DNA of 39,636 bases from Nitrospinae bacterium RIFCSPLOWO2_12_39_16 (GCA_001805005.1 MHDO01000152.1:1-39636), one strand, 5' to 3'; shown: positions 23,877 to 33,833, counted from the first letter of the stretch. Numbers and translations: made by a program. The notes: a model not told the origin generated them from the letters alone.

Positions 23877-25271
23877 TTAATCTGTAGCATCTGCTTTTAA
23901 ATATCCAATCTTCTTCAACCTATATCTTAAGGCATATCTGCTCAGGCTTAGAAGTTTTGCAGCCCTGGATTGATTTCCCCCGGCTTTTTTGAGTGCTTGA
24001 ATTAAAAGATTTTTTTCTACTTCTTCAAGTGGAACTCCACCTTCCGGAAGGACAAAACTTGATTGTTGCTGTTCTTCACCTTTTACAGGGACACCCTCTA
24101 CCACTTCAATAGGTAGATGCTCAATTAATATCTCATCTTTGCTCTCAAGGATAATCGCCCTTTCAATCACATTTTTCAGTTCTCTCACATTTCCGGGCCA
24201 ATGATATGAGAGAATAGCCTGTTCAGCCTTTGATGATAAACCTTTAACATCTTTCCTGAACTCCTGATTGAACTTATCTATAAAGTACTTAGCAAGAATT
24301 AGTATATCTCCTTTTCTCGCCCTCAGCGGCAGTATAAAAATCGGTATTACTCTGAGGCGGTAATATAAATCCTCTCTGAACCTCCCATTCTTAATCTCTT
24401 CTTTTAGATTCTTATTGGTTGCCGCTATAATCCTGACATCCACCTCAATATCCGAAGCCCCTCCAACCCTCTTAAACCGCTTATTCTCAATAAATTTTAA
24501 CAGTTTCGTCTGTGTCATAAGTAGCATATCTCCGATTTCATCAAGAAGGACACTCCCGCCATCTGCAAGCTCAAATAGCCCTATTTTTTTCGCCTTTGCA
24601 TCTGTAAATGCGCCTTTTTCATAGCCAAAAAGCTCACTCTCAACAAGTGTATCTGGCAATGCAGTGCAATTTATATCCATGAATGGTCTTGCTGACCGTC
24701 TGCTCGCATAATGTATAGCCCTTCCTACAAGGTCTTTACCTGTCCCGCTCTCCCCTTCTATTAAAACAGTAGTTGCATCGCTCTGAACTATCTTTTGAAT
24801 CATGTCCAGAACATCTTTAATCTCTTTACTCTCCCCGATTATACTATCAATACTGTGGGTCTTCTTTTCCTTTTCAAGTCGCCATGTAACCTCCCTGTTG
24901 ACCCTTTTAGACTCAATAGCCTTCTTTGCAATTATAGCGACCTCAGTGAGGTTAAAGGGCTTGCTGATATAATCATAAGCCCCAAGCTTCATGGCAGTTA
25001 CTGCTGTATCAACTGAACCTGAGCCTGTAATCATAATTACAGGGATATCTTCATTTAAACCAATAATTTCCTTCAATATCTGAATTCCACCTATATCAGG
25101 CAAGAAGACATCAACAAATGCGATATCCGGCATATCTTCCCTTATAGAATTGATTGCCGATTCGCCATTTTCTGCAGTCTTGACTTCAAAGCCCTCTTTT
25201 GTCAGTTTTTCCTGCAATGTCCATGCAATAATATTTTCATCATCAACTATCAACGCCCTTGCCTTTTTCAT
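23877..25271 (-). CDS. Sigma54-dependent response regulator (REC-AAA+-Fis HTH, NtrC family)
   Basis: 464 aa; GESGTGKDLVGRAIHYASRR, ESELFGYEKGAFTDA, C-terminal GNQSRAAKLLSLSRYALRYRLKKIG. Confidence 0.95.
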   Translation of the reverse strand: MKKARALIVDDENIIAWTLQEKLTKEGFEVKTAENGESAINSIREDMPDIAFVDVFLPDIGGIQILKEIIGLNEDIPVIMITGSGSVDTAVTAMKLGAYDYISKPFNLTEVAIIAKKAIESKRVNREVTWRLEKEKKTHSIDSIIGESKEIKDVLDMIQKIVQSDATTVLIEGESGTGKDLVGRAIHYASRRSARPFMDINCTALPDTLVESELFGYEKGAFTDAKAKKIGLFELADGGSVLLDEIGDMLLMTQTKLLKFIENKRFKRVGGASDIEVDVRIIAATNKNLKEEIKNGRFREDLYYRLRVIPIFILPLRARKGDILILAKYFIDKFNQEFRKDVKGLSSKAEQAILSYHWPGNVRELKNVIERAIILESKDEILIEHLPIEVVEGVPVKGEEQQQSSFVLPEGGVPLEEVEKNLLIQALKKAGGNQSRAAKLLSLSRYALRYRLKKIGYLKADATD

Positions 25272-26815
25272 AATAAAACCTCACTATCGTTATATTCGGC
25301 ATCTTCCTCAACTATATTTAATGAATTCTCAAGGGGTAATACTATTACAAACTTACTACCTTTGTCAACAACACTTTCTACCTTAATTGTCCCCTTATGT
25401 TTTTCCACTATCCTTAAGCTGATTGGCAGTCCCAACCCGCTGCCATCCTTCTTTGTCGTAAAAAACGGGGTAAATATATTCTTTATAATTTCAGGAGAAA
25501 TACCGCATCCTGTATCAGAAATCTCTATCTGAATGTATTCGCAGCCATTGGGTTTATCTGTTGATGTTGTAATTGTCAGCTTGCCATTTTCCTTCATAGA
25601 TTCAACAGCATTGAGGCAGACATTGAGTAATACCTGCTGCATCTTCTCTCCATCAATCAAGATATTTGGAATATTACTAAGGCTTGTGTCAATAGATATT
25701 TTACCCTTTCTGCACTTGAATTCAAGCAGATTAATTGTATCTGTTATCAGTTTATTCAAATCGTGCATCTTTGGATTTACAACAATAGGCTTTGAGAACA
25801 TGAGAAGGTCTTTTAGCATTGAATCCAACCTCTGAACCTCCTTAACTATCATATTAATAATCTCCTTTTTGGGGTCATCTGACGGAAGATCTTCATCAAT
25901 CAGTTGAACTGCACCACTGATTCCAGTAATAGGGTTTTTTATCTCATGTGCCAAAACAGCCGATATCCTGCCGAGAGATGCGAGGTGGCTCTCCTGTTTC
26001 AGCCTGTCAAGCATTATATTAAAATGCCTTGCCATATATCCAATCTCATCATTTGACTTCAAACCAATCCTCTGGTTTTTATTGCCATGTTCAATCTCCT
26101 TTATTGTCTTAATAACTGCATTCAGCGGCTTAGAAACCAGATTATAAACAATCCAGCTTATTACAATTACCAAAATGATTACAGTAGCTACAGATATCCA
26201 TAACATGATAATAAGGTGGTTATTTAGATGCTCAGCAAATTTTTCGTCGGATAAGGAAATTTTTAAAATACCACGAATCTTTTCTTTATCGCCATGACAT
26301 TTATGACATGCAGGCTTATTTAAAACTGGCAGATAATAATCATAGAAAACCTTTCCGTTTTTATCATAGCCATAGAACTCTTTCTCCTTCCCTTCTCTCA
26401 AGACATCTTTTATCTTCTCATCGCTGACCACATCTGCCTTTCCCTCTTCTAAATTCATATACTCCTCTATGACATCATGGGAAAATTGGTAAATCTCCTT
26501 TACCTTATAAAATGTCTCAAAATCCTTAAATGCCTCTTTTCCGTTTGTTCTGATTACCTGTAAATTTTTTATCCCTGGAATTTTTTTAAATTTATGGATT
26601 AGATCTCGGACAATAAAAGGCCTTTTTCCCTCCATTTCTTTTTCTATCATTGTAGAAATAGAATTTGCATATACCTTCGTCTTGGTAAGCCAGTCGTCAT
26701 GGAATATGTCCCTCTCCATTCTTTCTACGGTATATATCATGATGGAAAAAATTATGACAATAGCTATAATGATTGGCAATATTATTTTTACCTGCAGTCT
26801 GTTAAAAAAAATCAT
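25268..26815 (-). CDS. Sensor histidine kinase with periplasmic c-heme sensor domain, HAMP, HisKA, HATPase
   Basis: 515 aa; YYLPVLNKPACHKCHGDKEKIRGILKISLS in the periplasmic region; LAHEIKNPITGISGAVQLI; DTGCGISPEIIKNIFTPFFTTKKDGSGLGLPI. Confidence 0.93.
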   Translation of the reverse strand: MIFFNRLQVKIILPIIIAIVIIFSIMIYTVERMERDIFHDDWLTKTKVYANSISTMIEKEMEGKRPFIVRDLIHKFKKIPGIKNLQVIRTNGKEAFKDFETFYKVKEIYQFSHDVIEEYMNLEEGKADVVSDEKIKDVLREGKEKEFYGYDKNGKVFYDYYLPVLNKPACHKCHGDKEKIRGILKISLSDEKFAEHLNNHLIIMLWISVATVIILVIVISWIVYNLVSKPLNAVIKTIKEIEHGNKNQRIGLKSNDEIGYMARHFNIMLDRLKQESHLASLGRISAVLAHEIKNPITGISGAVQLIDEDLPSDDPKKEIINMIVKEVQRLDSMLKDLLMFSKPIVVNPKMHDLNKLITDTINLLEFKCRKGKISIDTSLSNIPNILIDGEKMQQVLLNVCLNAVESMKENGKLTITTSTDKPNGCEYIQIEISDTGCGISPEIIKNIFTPFFTTKKDGSGLGLPISLRIVEKHKGTIKVESVVDKGSKFVIVLPLENSLNIVEEDAEYNDSEVLL

Positions 26816-27082
26816 AATTTGCCTTGCCTCGTTAGAAAATCACGCCTACTCCGTTAGACAAATTATAGAAAAAACTTTCTAACGGGATTTGCTTTGGCAT
26901 GATATTTGGATATATAACTTTAATTAAGCAATTATAATCTCCATTTATTTTAAAAGCAACAGCAAATAAACAACATTTACATCCCTGCCTGTCCTGTTTG
27001 CCAGCAGGTAGGTCTAATATATTATTACAATCTGTGTCTTTTAATACACATTAATGTTGCATATAGCACAAATTTTTTAAAT

Positions 27083-28243
27083 ATGGAAAAAAGAACCGTT
27101 TTTATTATAGATGATGAGGAGATTATAAGAAAGACCCTCTCTATCCATCTGACAAAGGGAAATTATTCGGTCATTCAGTCAGCTGGCGGCTCTGGGATAT
27201 TTGAGGAGCTAAAAAATAACAATTATGAGCTTGTTATCAGTGATATCAGAATGCCTGAGGTTAATGGGCTGCAGATATTAGAATATGTCAAGAAGAATTA
27301 TGCTAATATCCCTGTCCTAATCCTCACAGGTTTGATGGATTTCAATATTACCATTGAAGCCATGAAAATGGGTGCCTTTGATTTCCTTATAAAACCAATT
27401 ACGAAAGAGCACCTCTTAAATACTGTCCAGAACGCACTTCATAATAGAGACCTCCTTATTCAGAATAAAAAATTAGAAAAAGAAAATCTTGAATATCGCA
27501 CCATTCTGGAAAATAAGGTAGAAGAGAGAACAGAGCAGCTCAACAAAAAGACTGTTGAACTTGAAAATGCTTATGAAACACTGCAAAAAATGAATTTTCA
27601 GATGGTAAAGGTGCTTGCTGAGGCAATTGAAGCAAAAGATAAGTATACGAGGGGGCATTGTGACAGAATGCGTTTCATCTGCCTTAAGATTGGTGAATTA
27701 CTTGGTATTTCAGGAGGGGAAAGGACTGACCTTGAATTTGCCGCCATCCTGCACGACCTTGGTAAAATTGGAATTGCCGATTCAATCTTAAACAAGATAG
27801 ACACCCTTAATGAAAATGAGTTTGATATGATAAAAGAACACTCTTTAATTGGCGAGAAGATTATCTCGGAGATAAGCACATTTAAAAATGTAAGCATGAT
27901 TATAAAACATCACCATGAAAATTATGATGGAAGCGGATATCCGGGAGGACTCAAAGGCAGCCAGATCCCCCTCCTCTCACGAATTATTGCAGTAGCGGAT
28001 GTATTTGATGCGCTGACAAGTAAACGCCCATATCGTGAATCCCTCTCCATAGAGAGTGCCATTTCTGAGATAAAAAATATATCTGGGACAAAATTGGACC
28101 CGTCTATTGTCCAGCTTCTAATCAACAACAAAGAGTACACAAAACTAAAACCTAATCAGCCACAGAAACACAGTGACACAGAGGAAAAAAATAAATTATT
28201 AAAAAAATCTCTGTGTCTCCATGCCTATGGCAATTCTCTGTAA
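27083..28243 (+). CDS. Response regulator with HD-GYP phosphodiesterase domain
   Basis: 386 aa; REC domain, AAILHDLGKIGIAD, IIKHHHENYDGSGYPGGLKGSQIPLLSRIIAVADVFDALTSKRPYR. Confidence 0.95.
   Translation: MEKRTVFIIDDEEIIRKTLSIHLTKGNYSVIQSAGGSGIFEELKNNNYELVISDIRMPEVNGLQILEYVKKNYANIPVLILTGLMDFNITIEAMKMGAFDFLIKPITKEHLLNTVQNALHNRDLLIQNKKLEKENLEYRTILENKVEERTEQLNKKTVELENAYETLQKMNFQMVKVLAEAIEAKDKYTRGHCDRMRFICLKIGELLGISGGERTDLEFAAILHDLGKIGIADSILNKIDTLNENEFDMIKEHSLIGEKIISEISTFKNVSMIIKHHHENYDGSGYPGGLKGSQIPLLSRIIAVADVFDALTSKRPYRESLSIESAISEIKNISGTKLDPSIVQLLINNKEYTKLKPNQPQKHSDTEEKNKLLKKSLCLHAYGNSL
28159..28231. repeat. CACAGAG-family inverted repeat encoding the C-terminal tail of the HD-GYP protein
   Basis: gccacagaaacacagtgacacagag ... 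tctctgtgtctccatgcctatggc. Confidence 0.75.
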
Positions 28244-28258
28244 TTTCTTATTGCTTGT

Positions 28259-30685
28259 ATGGATCAGGAAAAAACAAACCTCATTTTTACCATCCGCAAT
28301 AAACTTATCATTATCTTCCTTCTTGCTTCAATACTGCCATTTATTATATTAGGTTATACAACCTATAAAAAAGGTGAATCTATCTTAAGGGAAAAAATAT
28401 TCAATCAATTGAGCAGTATTGCCGATAGCAAAGAAAAAAAGATCAGGACATGGTTTATAGAGAGGTTTAATGATACAGAGATGATTGCCCATAATAGATT
28501 TATGGAAATAAGTCTATCAAAACTTCTATTGATTAAAAAAGATTATGAGCATAGAGGGTTTCCACCAGAAATCTATTATGGGCGACTATCTAAATATACA
28601 GAGAGTGAGGAATACAGCAACATCGTCTCTTTCTTGAATATGACAATGAGTCAATTTGGTGTTTTTTCTGAGATATTCATTTTAGATACCACAGGACATG
28701 TAGTCCTCTCTACAGATGTCAAAAGACTTAATGAGGATGAATCAAGTAATGATTACTTTAAAATACCAATTTTACAAAAAGAGGTTTATATAAAGGATGT
28801 CTATTATTCTGATAGATTAAAACAGCCTATTATTACATTTTCAGATGTCATATACGATTACGGCGGAGAAGAACATGGTGTTGTCAACGGCGTCGTGGTT
28901 GCAAAAGTAAAGGTAAATGAGATATTGGAGCCATTGGTTGAAGATGCATCAGGAATGGGCGAAACAGGAGAAGAGATTCTTGTCAACAAGGATAATATTT
29001 CATTATTGAATCTCAAAGATTTTAAAGATAGTGCATTAAAATATAAACTGCCGGAAGAAACACCATCAACACTGGCTATTGCAGGAAAGAATGGTATCAC
29101 TGAAGGGATAGACTATAGGAAAAGGCATGTCCTCGCAGCATATAGGTATATACCCGACCTGGACTGGGGATTGGTAGTCAAGATGGATATTGATGAGGCT
29201 TATGCACCAATTAATAAACTATTTAAGATAATTATTATATTCACAGCAATAGGTATCAGTTTTATCCTGTTCTTCATCTCACAGGTATCAAGGCGTGTAA
29301 CAGCCCCCCTAATTGAAATGAAGTCAATTGCCAGAGAGATTTCACACGGCAATTATCAAAAGGGTAATGATTATAAACTTAAGAGGACAGACGAGATTGG
29401 AGGCCTTGCCCATTCAATCAGGGAGATGTCTATAAACCTGAATAAAAAACAGTCTGAGGTAGAAAACTACAAACAGAAATTGGAATCAAGGCTAAATGAA
29501 ATATCTGAAAAGAATCTTAACCTTGAAAAGACATACCAAGAGCTTTATAAGACAAAAAACTATCTTGAAAAGATTATTGACCATTCAAAGGATATAATCA
29601 TAACAACTGATATTAATGGAAATATTGTGGAATTTAACCCTGAGGCAGAGGAAAAGCTCGGATTCAGAAAAGATATGATAATAGGCAAGCCTGCTTCAAT
29701 CCTTTACGAAAACCCAGATGAGAGAAAACAGATAATGGAGTTCGTCAATAAATTTGGTGCGGTCAGAAACAAAGAAGTCCGTCTGCTGTCAAAAACCGGA
29801 GATGTTCATCATGTAAGCCTTACCATATCACAACTAAAAAACGACTCCGGAGAGATTGACGGAACTATCGGAATATCTAAGGATATCTCGGAAGAAAGAA
29901 TGCTTCAATATAAATTAATACAATCTGAAAAGATGGCTGGCATCGGGACACTCGCCTCTGGAATTGCCCATGAGATAAACAATCCCCTTGCAGGCATTCT
30001 TGGCATGGCAGAGGCTATTCTTGATGAAAATGACCACATCAGGATAAACTCATACGCAAAGGATATAGTCCATTATACCCTTGAAGCTACAGCCATCGTA
30101 AAAGAATTATTAACATATTCCCGACAGACACAAAATGAATCCATATCAACAATTGATATGGCAGTCATTCTTGAAAATTCCGTAAAGATGGCAAAACATT
30201 CAGCCGACTTCTCTTTAATCACCATCATCGCGGACATGAAGAGGGGGTGCTGGATAAATGCAAACGCAGGTGAAATGCAGCAGGTCTTTATAAATCTTAT
30301 AATAAATGCAACACATGCAATGGAAGAAAAAGGGGGCAAGCTGATATTAAGCTGCTATAAGACAAATGATTCTATCAATGCAGTTGTTACTGACACAGGG
30401 ATAGGGATTAAAAAAGAACATCTCAAACAGATTTATAATCCATTTTTCACTACAAAACCAGTGGGCAAGGGGACCGGCTTGGGGCTGTATGTGGTATATA
30501 AGATTGTTACAAAATACCATGGGCATATTGATTTGATTTCAGAGGAGGGAAAAGGGACATCTTTCGTTATAACACTCCCGATTGCCGAAGGCATAGCCGC
30601 CATTCAAGAAAACGGCTCTGAGGGCAAAGATGTAGCATATATGGTTGACGATGCTGATAATTCACAGATAAATCTATTTACTTAA
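28259..30685 (+). CDS. Sensor histidine kinase: Cache-like, HAMP, PAS, HisKA, HATPase
   Basis: 808 aa; TTDINGNIVEFNPEAEEKLGF (PAS); GIAHEINNPLAGILGMAEAIL; DTGIGIKKEHLKQIYNPFFTTKPVGKGTGLGL. Confidence 0.93.
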   Translation: MDQEKTNLIFTIRNKLIIIFLLASILPFIILGYTTYKKGESILREKIFNQLSSIADSKEKKIRTWFIERFNDTEMIAHNRFMEISLSKLLLIKKDYEHRGFPPEIYYGRLSKYTESEEYSNIVSFLNMTMSQFGVFSEIFILDTTGHVVLSTDVKRLNEDESSNDYFKIPILQKEVYIKDVYYSDRLKQPIITFSDVIYDYGGEEHGVVNGVVVAKVKVNEILEPLVEDASGMGETGEEILVNKDNISLLNLKDFKDSALKYKLPEETPSTLAIAGKNGITEGIDYRKRHVLAAYRYIPDLDWGLVVKMDIDEAYAPINKLFKIIIIFTAIGISFILFFISQVSRRVTAPLIEMKSIAREISHGNYQKGNDYKLKRTDEIGGLAHSIREMSINLNKKQSEVENYKQKLESRLNEISEKNLNLEKTYQELYKTKNYLEKIIDHSKDIIITTDINGNIVEFNPEAEEKLGFRKDMIIGKPASILYENPDERKQIMEFVNKFGAVRNKEVRLLSKTGDVHHVSLTISQLKNDSGEIDGTIGISKDISEERMLQYKLIQSEKMAGIGTLASGIAHEINNPLAGILGMAEAILDENDHIRINSYAKDIVHYTLEATAIVKELLTYSRQTQNESISTIDMAVILENSVKMAKHSADFSLITIIADMKRGCWINANAGEMQQVFINLIINATHAMEEKGGKLILSCYKTNDSINAVVTDTGIGIKKEHLKQIYNPFFTTKPVGKGTGLGLYVVYKIVTKYHGHIDLISEEGKGTSFVITLPIAEGIAAIQENGSEGKDVAYMVDDADNSQINLFT

Positions 30686-30700
30686 GGAAATTATAAAATT

Positions 30701-30800
30701 AACCACAGGTTTTTTAAACCGTTTAAGCCGTTTAAACCGTTTAAACTGTTTGAACCGTTTTTAATGAATCTGTGTTAATCTGTGTCCATCTGTGGTTTCA
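30701..30800. repeat. Intergenic compound repeat: 9-nt period core in an ACCACAG/CTGTGGT frame
   Basis: aaccgtttaagccgtttaaaccgtttaaactgtttgaaccgttt, then atctgtgttaatctgtgtccatctgtggt. Confidence 0.8.
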
Positions 30801-30834
30801 TTAGGTTTTGTTCTTGACTTTTTACGAGATAGTT

Positions 30835-32370
30835 ATGATTGTGAAAGAAAATAGAGATATAACCAATAAAGAAAACCTGCTTATTGTAAGAGACCTGATA
30901 CAGAAGAGGTCAGGAATATTCTTTCCTGAATCAAAAATCCTTACATTAGAAAAATCTATTTACTCAAATTATCTTGAGTCAATGGCAAATAACTTTAATG
31001 AATATATATTGTGCCTTTCTTCAAAGAACGGAGACAGTTATTTTAGAAAATTGATTTCCTTCCTGACAACAAATGAGACCTACTTCTTCAGGGGAAAGGC
31101 GGATTTTGATATATTGAAGAATATCATCTTTCCCGAGTTAATTAAAAGAAAATCATCCAATCATAGAACTATCTCTATCTGGAGTGCGGCTTGTTCAACA
31201 GGCGAAGAGCCCTATTCGCTGGCAATTATACTGAAAGAACTTATTCCAAAAATAGAAACATGGAAGATTAACATCATTGCTTCAGATATTGATGAGACGG
31301 CAATCAGCACCGCAAGGAAAGGGGAATACAGTCAATGGTCTTTCCGCGGGGTTGATACTGCTACTATGAATAAATATTTTTATAAAAAAGGTGATACATA
31401 TAAAATAAAGGAAGATTATAAGACACTTATTCATTTTATAAATCATAATCTCATCTCAGACCCTCCCCCTGCAAATGAAAATGATAATCTTGCCTCCGCA
31501 GACAGTAAGCATGAATTTGATATTATTATCTGCAGAAATGTCACCATCTATTTTAAAAAAGAAACAACCATGAATCTCGCTTTGAAGTTCTATAATTCCC
31601 TTAATGAGGGTGGCTACCTTGTTGTAGGACATACCGAGTATTCAGCAGATAATTACAGTAAATTTATAAGCAGGGTTTTCCCGGTCGGTATCGTTTATCA
31701 AAAAGCAACCAATGGTGCAGCAAAAAATAAGACTACTCCAGAACTGATTAGCATAGAAAAAAAACAGGTTAAGGAAACTGACAAATTGCTGAACATTATT
31801 AAAAAGAGCACCCCATCATTGCCGAAAATATCTGACAATCTCAACTTACATGAGCATAGAAACAATTTAAGTGAAGAGAAAATCATATTCAATGAGGCTA
31901 TAAAGTATTACACCAATAATAATTATGACTTCGCCATTGATAGATTCTTCAAAGTCCTTGACATCAATCCAAAAAATGTGAGAGCATCCTGGATGCTGTG
32001 CCATATATCAGCCAACAGGGGACATTTTGAAGATGCTATCAAATGGGGAACCCGCTGTATTGAGATAGACCCCCTTTTCAAAGAGGCATATTATTCACTC
32101 GCACTGATTAACCTTGAGAGGAAAGAGTATAATGAGGCTGTGGAGAAGCTGAAAAAGGTAATCTATATTGATCCGAATTTCACTCTCGGTTATTTTACAC
32201 TTGGAAATATCTACACATTAATGTATCTACATTCCCAGGCAACAGATTGTTTTAAGATAGCAATCGATATTTTGTCAGTAAAGCCGTCTGACGAAATCGT
32301 TTTTCAGGCTGAACATCTGACGGTTAAAGAACTCTTAAACCTTATTGAATTGAAGTTCCGTGCATCATGA
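30835..32370 (+). CDS. cheR: CheR methyltransferase with C-terminal TPR repeats
   Basis: FLTTNETYFFRG, SIWSAACSTGEEPYSLAIIL, DIIICRNVTIYF, GGYLVVGHTEY; TPR-like C-terminus. ATG at 30835 preferred to the TTG at 30808. Confidence 0.92.
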   Translation: MIVKENRDITNKENLLIVRDLIQKRSGIFFPESKILTLEKSIYSNYLESMANNFNEYILCLSSKNGDSYFRKLISFLTTNETYFFRGKADFDILKNIIFPELIKRKSSNHRTISIWSAACSTGEEPYSLAIILKELIPKIETWKINIIASDIDETAISTARKGEYSQWSFRGVDTATMNKYFYKKGDTYKIKEDYKTLIHFINHNLISDPPPANENDNLASADSKHEFDIIICRNVTIYFKKETTMNLALKFYNSLNEGGYLVVGHTEYSADNYSKFISRVFPVGIVYQKATNGAAKNKTTPELISIEKKQVKETDKLLNIIKKSTPSLPKISDNLNLHEHRNNLSEEKIIFNEAIKYYTNNNYDFAIDRFFKVLDINPKNVRASWMLCHISANRGHFEDAIKWGTRCIEIDPLFKEAYYSLALINLERKEYNEAVEKLKKVIYIDPNFTLGYFTLGNIYTLMYLHSQATDCFKIAIDILSVKPSDEIVFQAEHLTVKELLNLIELKFRAS

Positions 32371-32839
32371 ACAAAGACTTAATTTCCTATACATGAACTT
32401 TGTGATATTTTTTTTAAATAATGTCCGTTATGCAATTGATATATCGGTAGTTGAAGAGGTCATCCCTCTCCCCGCAATTACCCCAATTGCAAGGCTCCCA
32501 TCATTTATCCGTGGAATCATCAATTTAAGAGGAAGTGCTATTCCTGTTATTGACCTGAAAGAGAGGCTCGGGATTGGCTCAAGTACTTATGAGCTGAATA
32601 ATGATATTATTGTTGTCAGGGCACACAATAAAAAGGCAGGCTTTATCGTTGATGATACACTCTCTATAACGGATATCCCTGATAGCTTCTTTGCCCCTCC
32701 TCCTGATATAATCAGTGGAATTGATATCAGATATATATCTTCAACTGCCCAGATTGGTAAGGATTTGATAATCTCTCTAAATCTGGATAACATTTTAACC
32801 CTATCAGAAAAAGAGGAATTTGTAAAACTTGAGGTGTAA
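32360..32839 (+). CDS. cheW: CheW-like coupling protein
   Basis: VRYAIDISVVEEVIPLPAITPIARLPSFIRGIINLRGSAIPVIDLKERLGI. Start may be the internal ATG near 32393. Confidence 0.9.
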   Translation: MHHEQRLNFLYMNFVIFFLNNVRYAIDISVVEEVIPLPAITPIARLPSFIRGIINLRGSAIPVIDLKERLGIGSSTYELNNDIIVVRAHNKKAGFIVDDTLSITDIPDSFFAPPPDIISGIDIRYISSTAQIGKDLIISLNLDNILTLSEKEEFVKLEV

Positions 32840-32849
32840 TAAACCACTT

Positions 32850-33015
32850 AACACAGAGAAAATTAAAAATTAAAGATAAAAAGTAAAAAATGCATATTAA
32901 AATGCAAAAATCATTTCTTACGCTTCAATTCACAAACTCATCTTTAATTTTTGATTAGTCATTTTGCATTTTTATTTTTAACTTTTTATTTTTTTAACCT
33001 GTTACCTCTGTGATT
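32850..33015. repeat. Intergenic A/T heptanucleotide inverted repeat with CACAGAG/CTCTGTG ends
   Basis: acacagagaaaattaaaaattaaagataaaaagtaaaaaatgca ... tgcatttttatttttaactttttattttt...cctctgtg. Confidence 0.75.
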
Positions 33016-33067
33016 AAAATTTTTATAATTTCATATGATAAAACACAAGACAAAAGGAAGTGTTGCT

Positions 33068-33733
33068 ATGACAAATACGGATGTCTGGGAAAAAATCAGG
33101 AAAAGGGCTAAGGAGATTCAAAAGAAGTCAGAACTTCTGGAAAAGATATCTGATAGTGAAAAGAAAAAAATTTTCAGGGAACGGGCTGACAGGCTAAGCC
33201 AGATTAAAAAGGAATCTGATGATAGTAAAGATTTAATAAAAATTATCTCTTTTAATATCGGAAAAGAACTGTATGGAATTGATATAAGGTATCTTAACGA
33301 GGTCTATGAACTTGATAAAATCACCCCTATCCCCTGCACACCTCAGACAATATCAGGATTGATAAACTTGAGGGGGAGCATTTTAACTGTTCTAAATCTG
33401 AATTTATTACTCAACCCCTCAGCCGAGACAACTCAAAAAGAGTTATCTGATGAACTATCTTCCTTTCATCCTCCACTTGCAAAGAGGGAAAACAGGGGGA
33501 TACATAAAATCCTTATACTCAGCAGTGGAGAAATAAAGGCAGGCATCAGGGTTGATAGTTTTAACGCTCTATATGAACTCCCAAAAGACAGCATTCAACC
33601 AGTATCATCAATCTTTTTCAAGAAAAATAAGATTATCAAACATGAGTTTTATGTAAACAATACCTCACTCTGGATTATTGATGTAGAAGAGCTATTAAAT
33701 GATGAGAGATTAATTGTTAATGAAGATGTATAA
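33068..33733 (+). CDS. cheW: CheW-like coupling protein with N-terminal helical extension
   Basis: KELYGIDIRYLNEVYELDKITPIPCTPQTISGLINLRGSILTVLNLNLLL; ORF track starts at 33035, ATG at 33068 is also plausible. Confidence 0.88.
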   Translation: MTNTDVWEKIRKRAKEIQKKSELLEKISDSEKKKIFRERADRLSQIKKESDDSKDLIKIISFNIGKELYGIDIRYLNEVYELDKITPIPCTPQTISGLINLRGSILTVLNLNLLLNPSAETTQKELSDELSSFHPPLAKRENRGIHKILILSSGEIKAGIRVDSFNALYELPKDSIQPVSSIFFKKNKIIKHEFYVNNTSLWIIDVEELLNDERLIVNEDV

Positions 33734-33770
33734 ACATAAGAAGCTCAAAGGGTTTGTTTTCAGCTTTCAT

Positions 33771-33798
33771 TTGTTTCTTTCATGTCTTATGTTATAAT
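33771..33798 (+). promoter_or_regulatory. Sigma70-like promoter candidate for the MCP gene
   Basis: TTGTTT (33771-33776), 16 nt spacer, TATAAT (33793-33798); GGGAGG RBS before ATG 33834. Confidence 0.5.
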
Positions 33799-33833
33799 CG
33801 GTTTCTAAATTTATTAAAGGGAGGAAAAATAGG

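Noticed and set aside
7857-25386. Other plus-strand ORFs in the cytochrome locus (for example 8466-8708, 11257-11550, 19110-19604, 22705-22962, 24415-24624)
   Set aside because: Antisense to well-supported minus-strand genes and low complexity.
4380-26815. Rieske iron-sulfur protein or cytochrome c1 partner for the cytochrome b
   Set aside because: No ORF shows the paired CxH/CxxH Rieske motifs; none found in the window.
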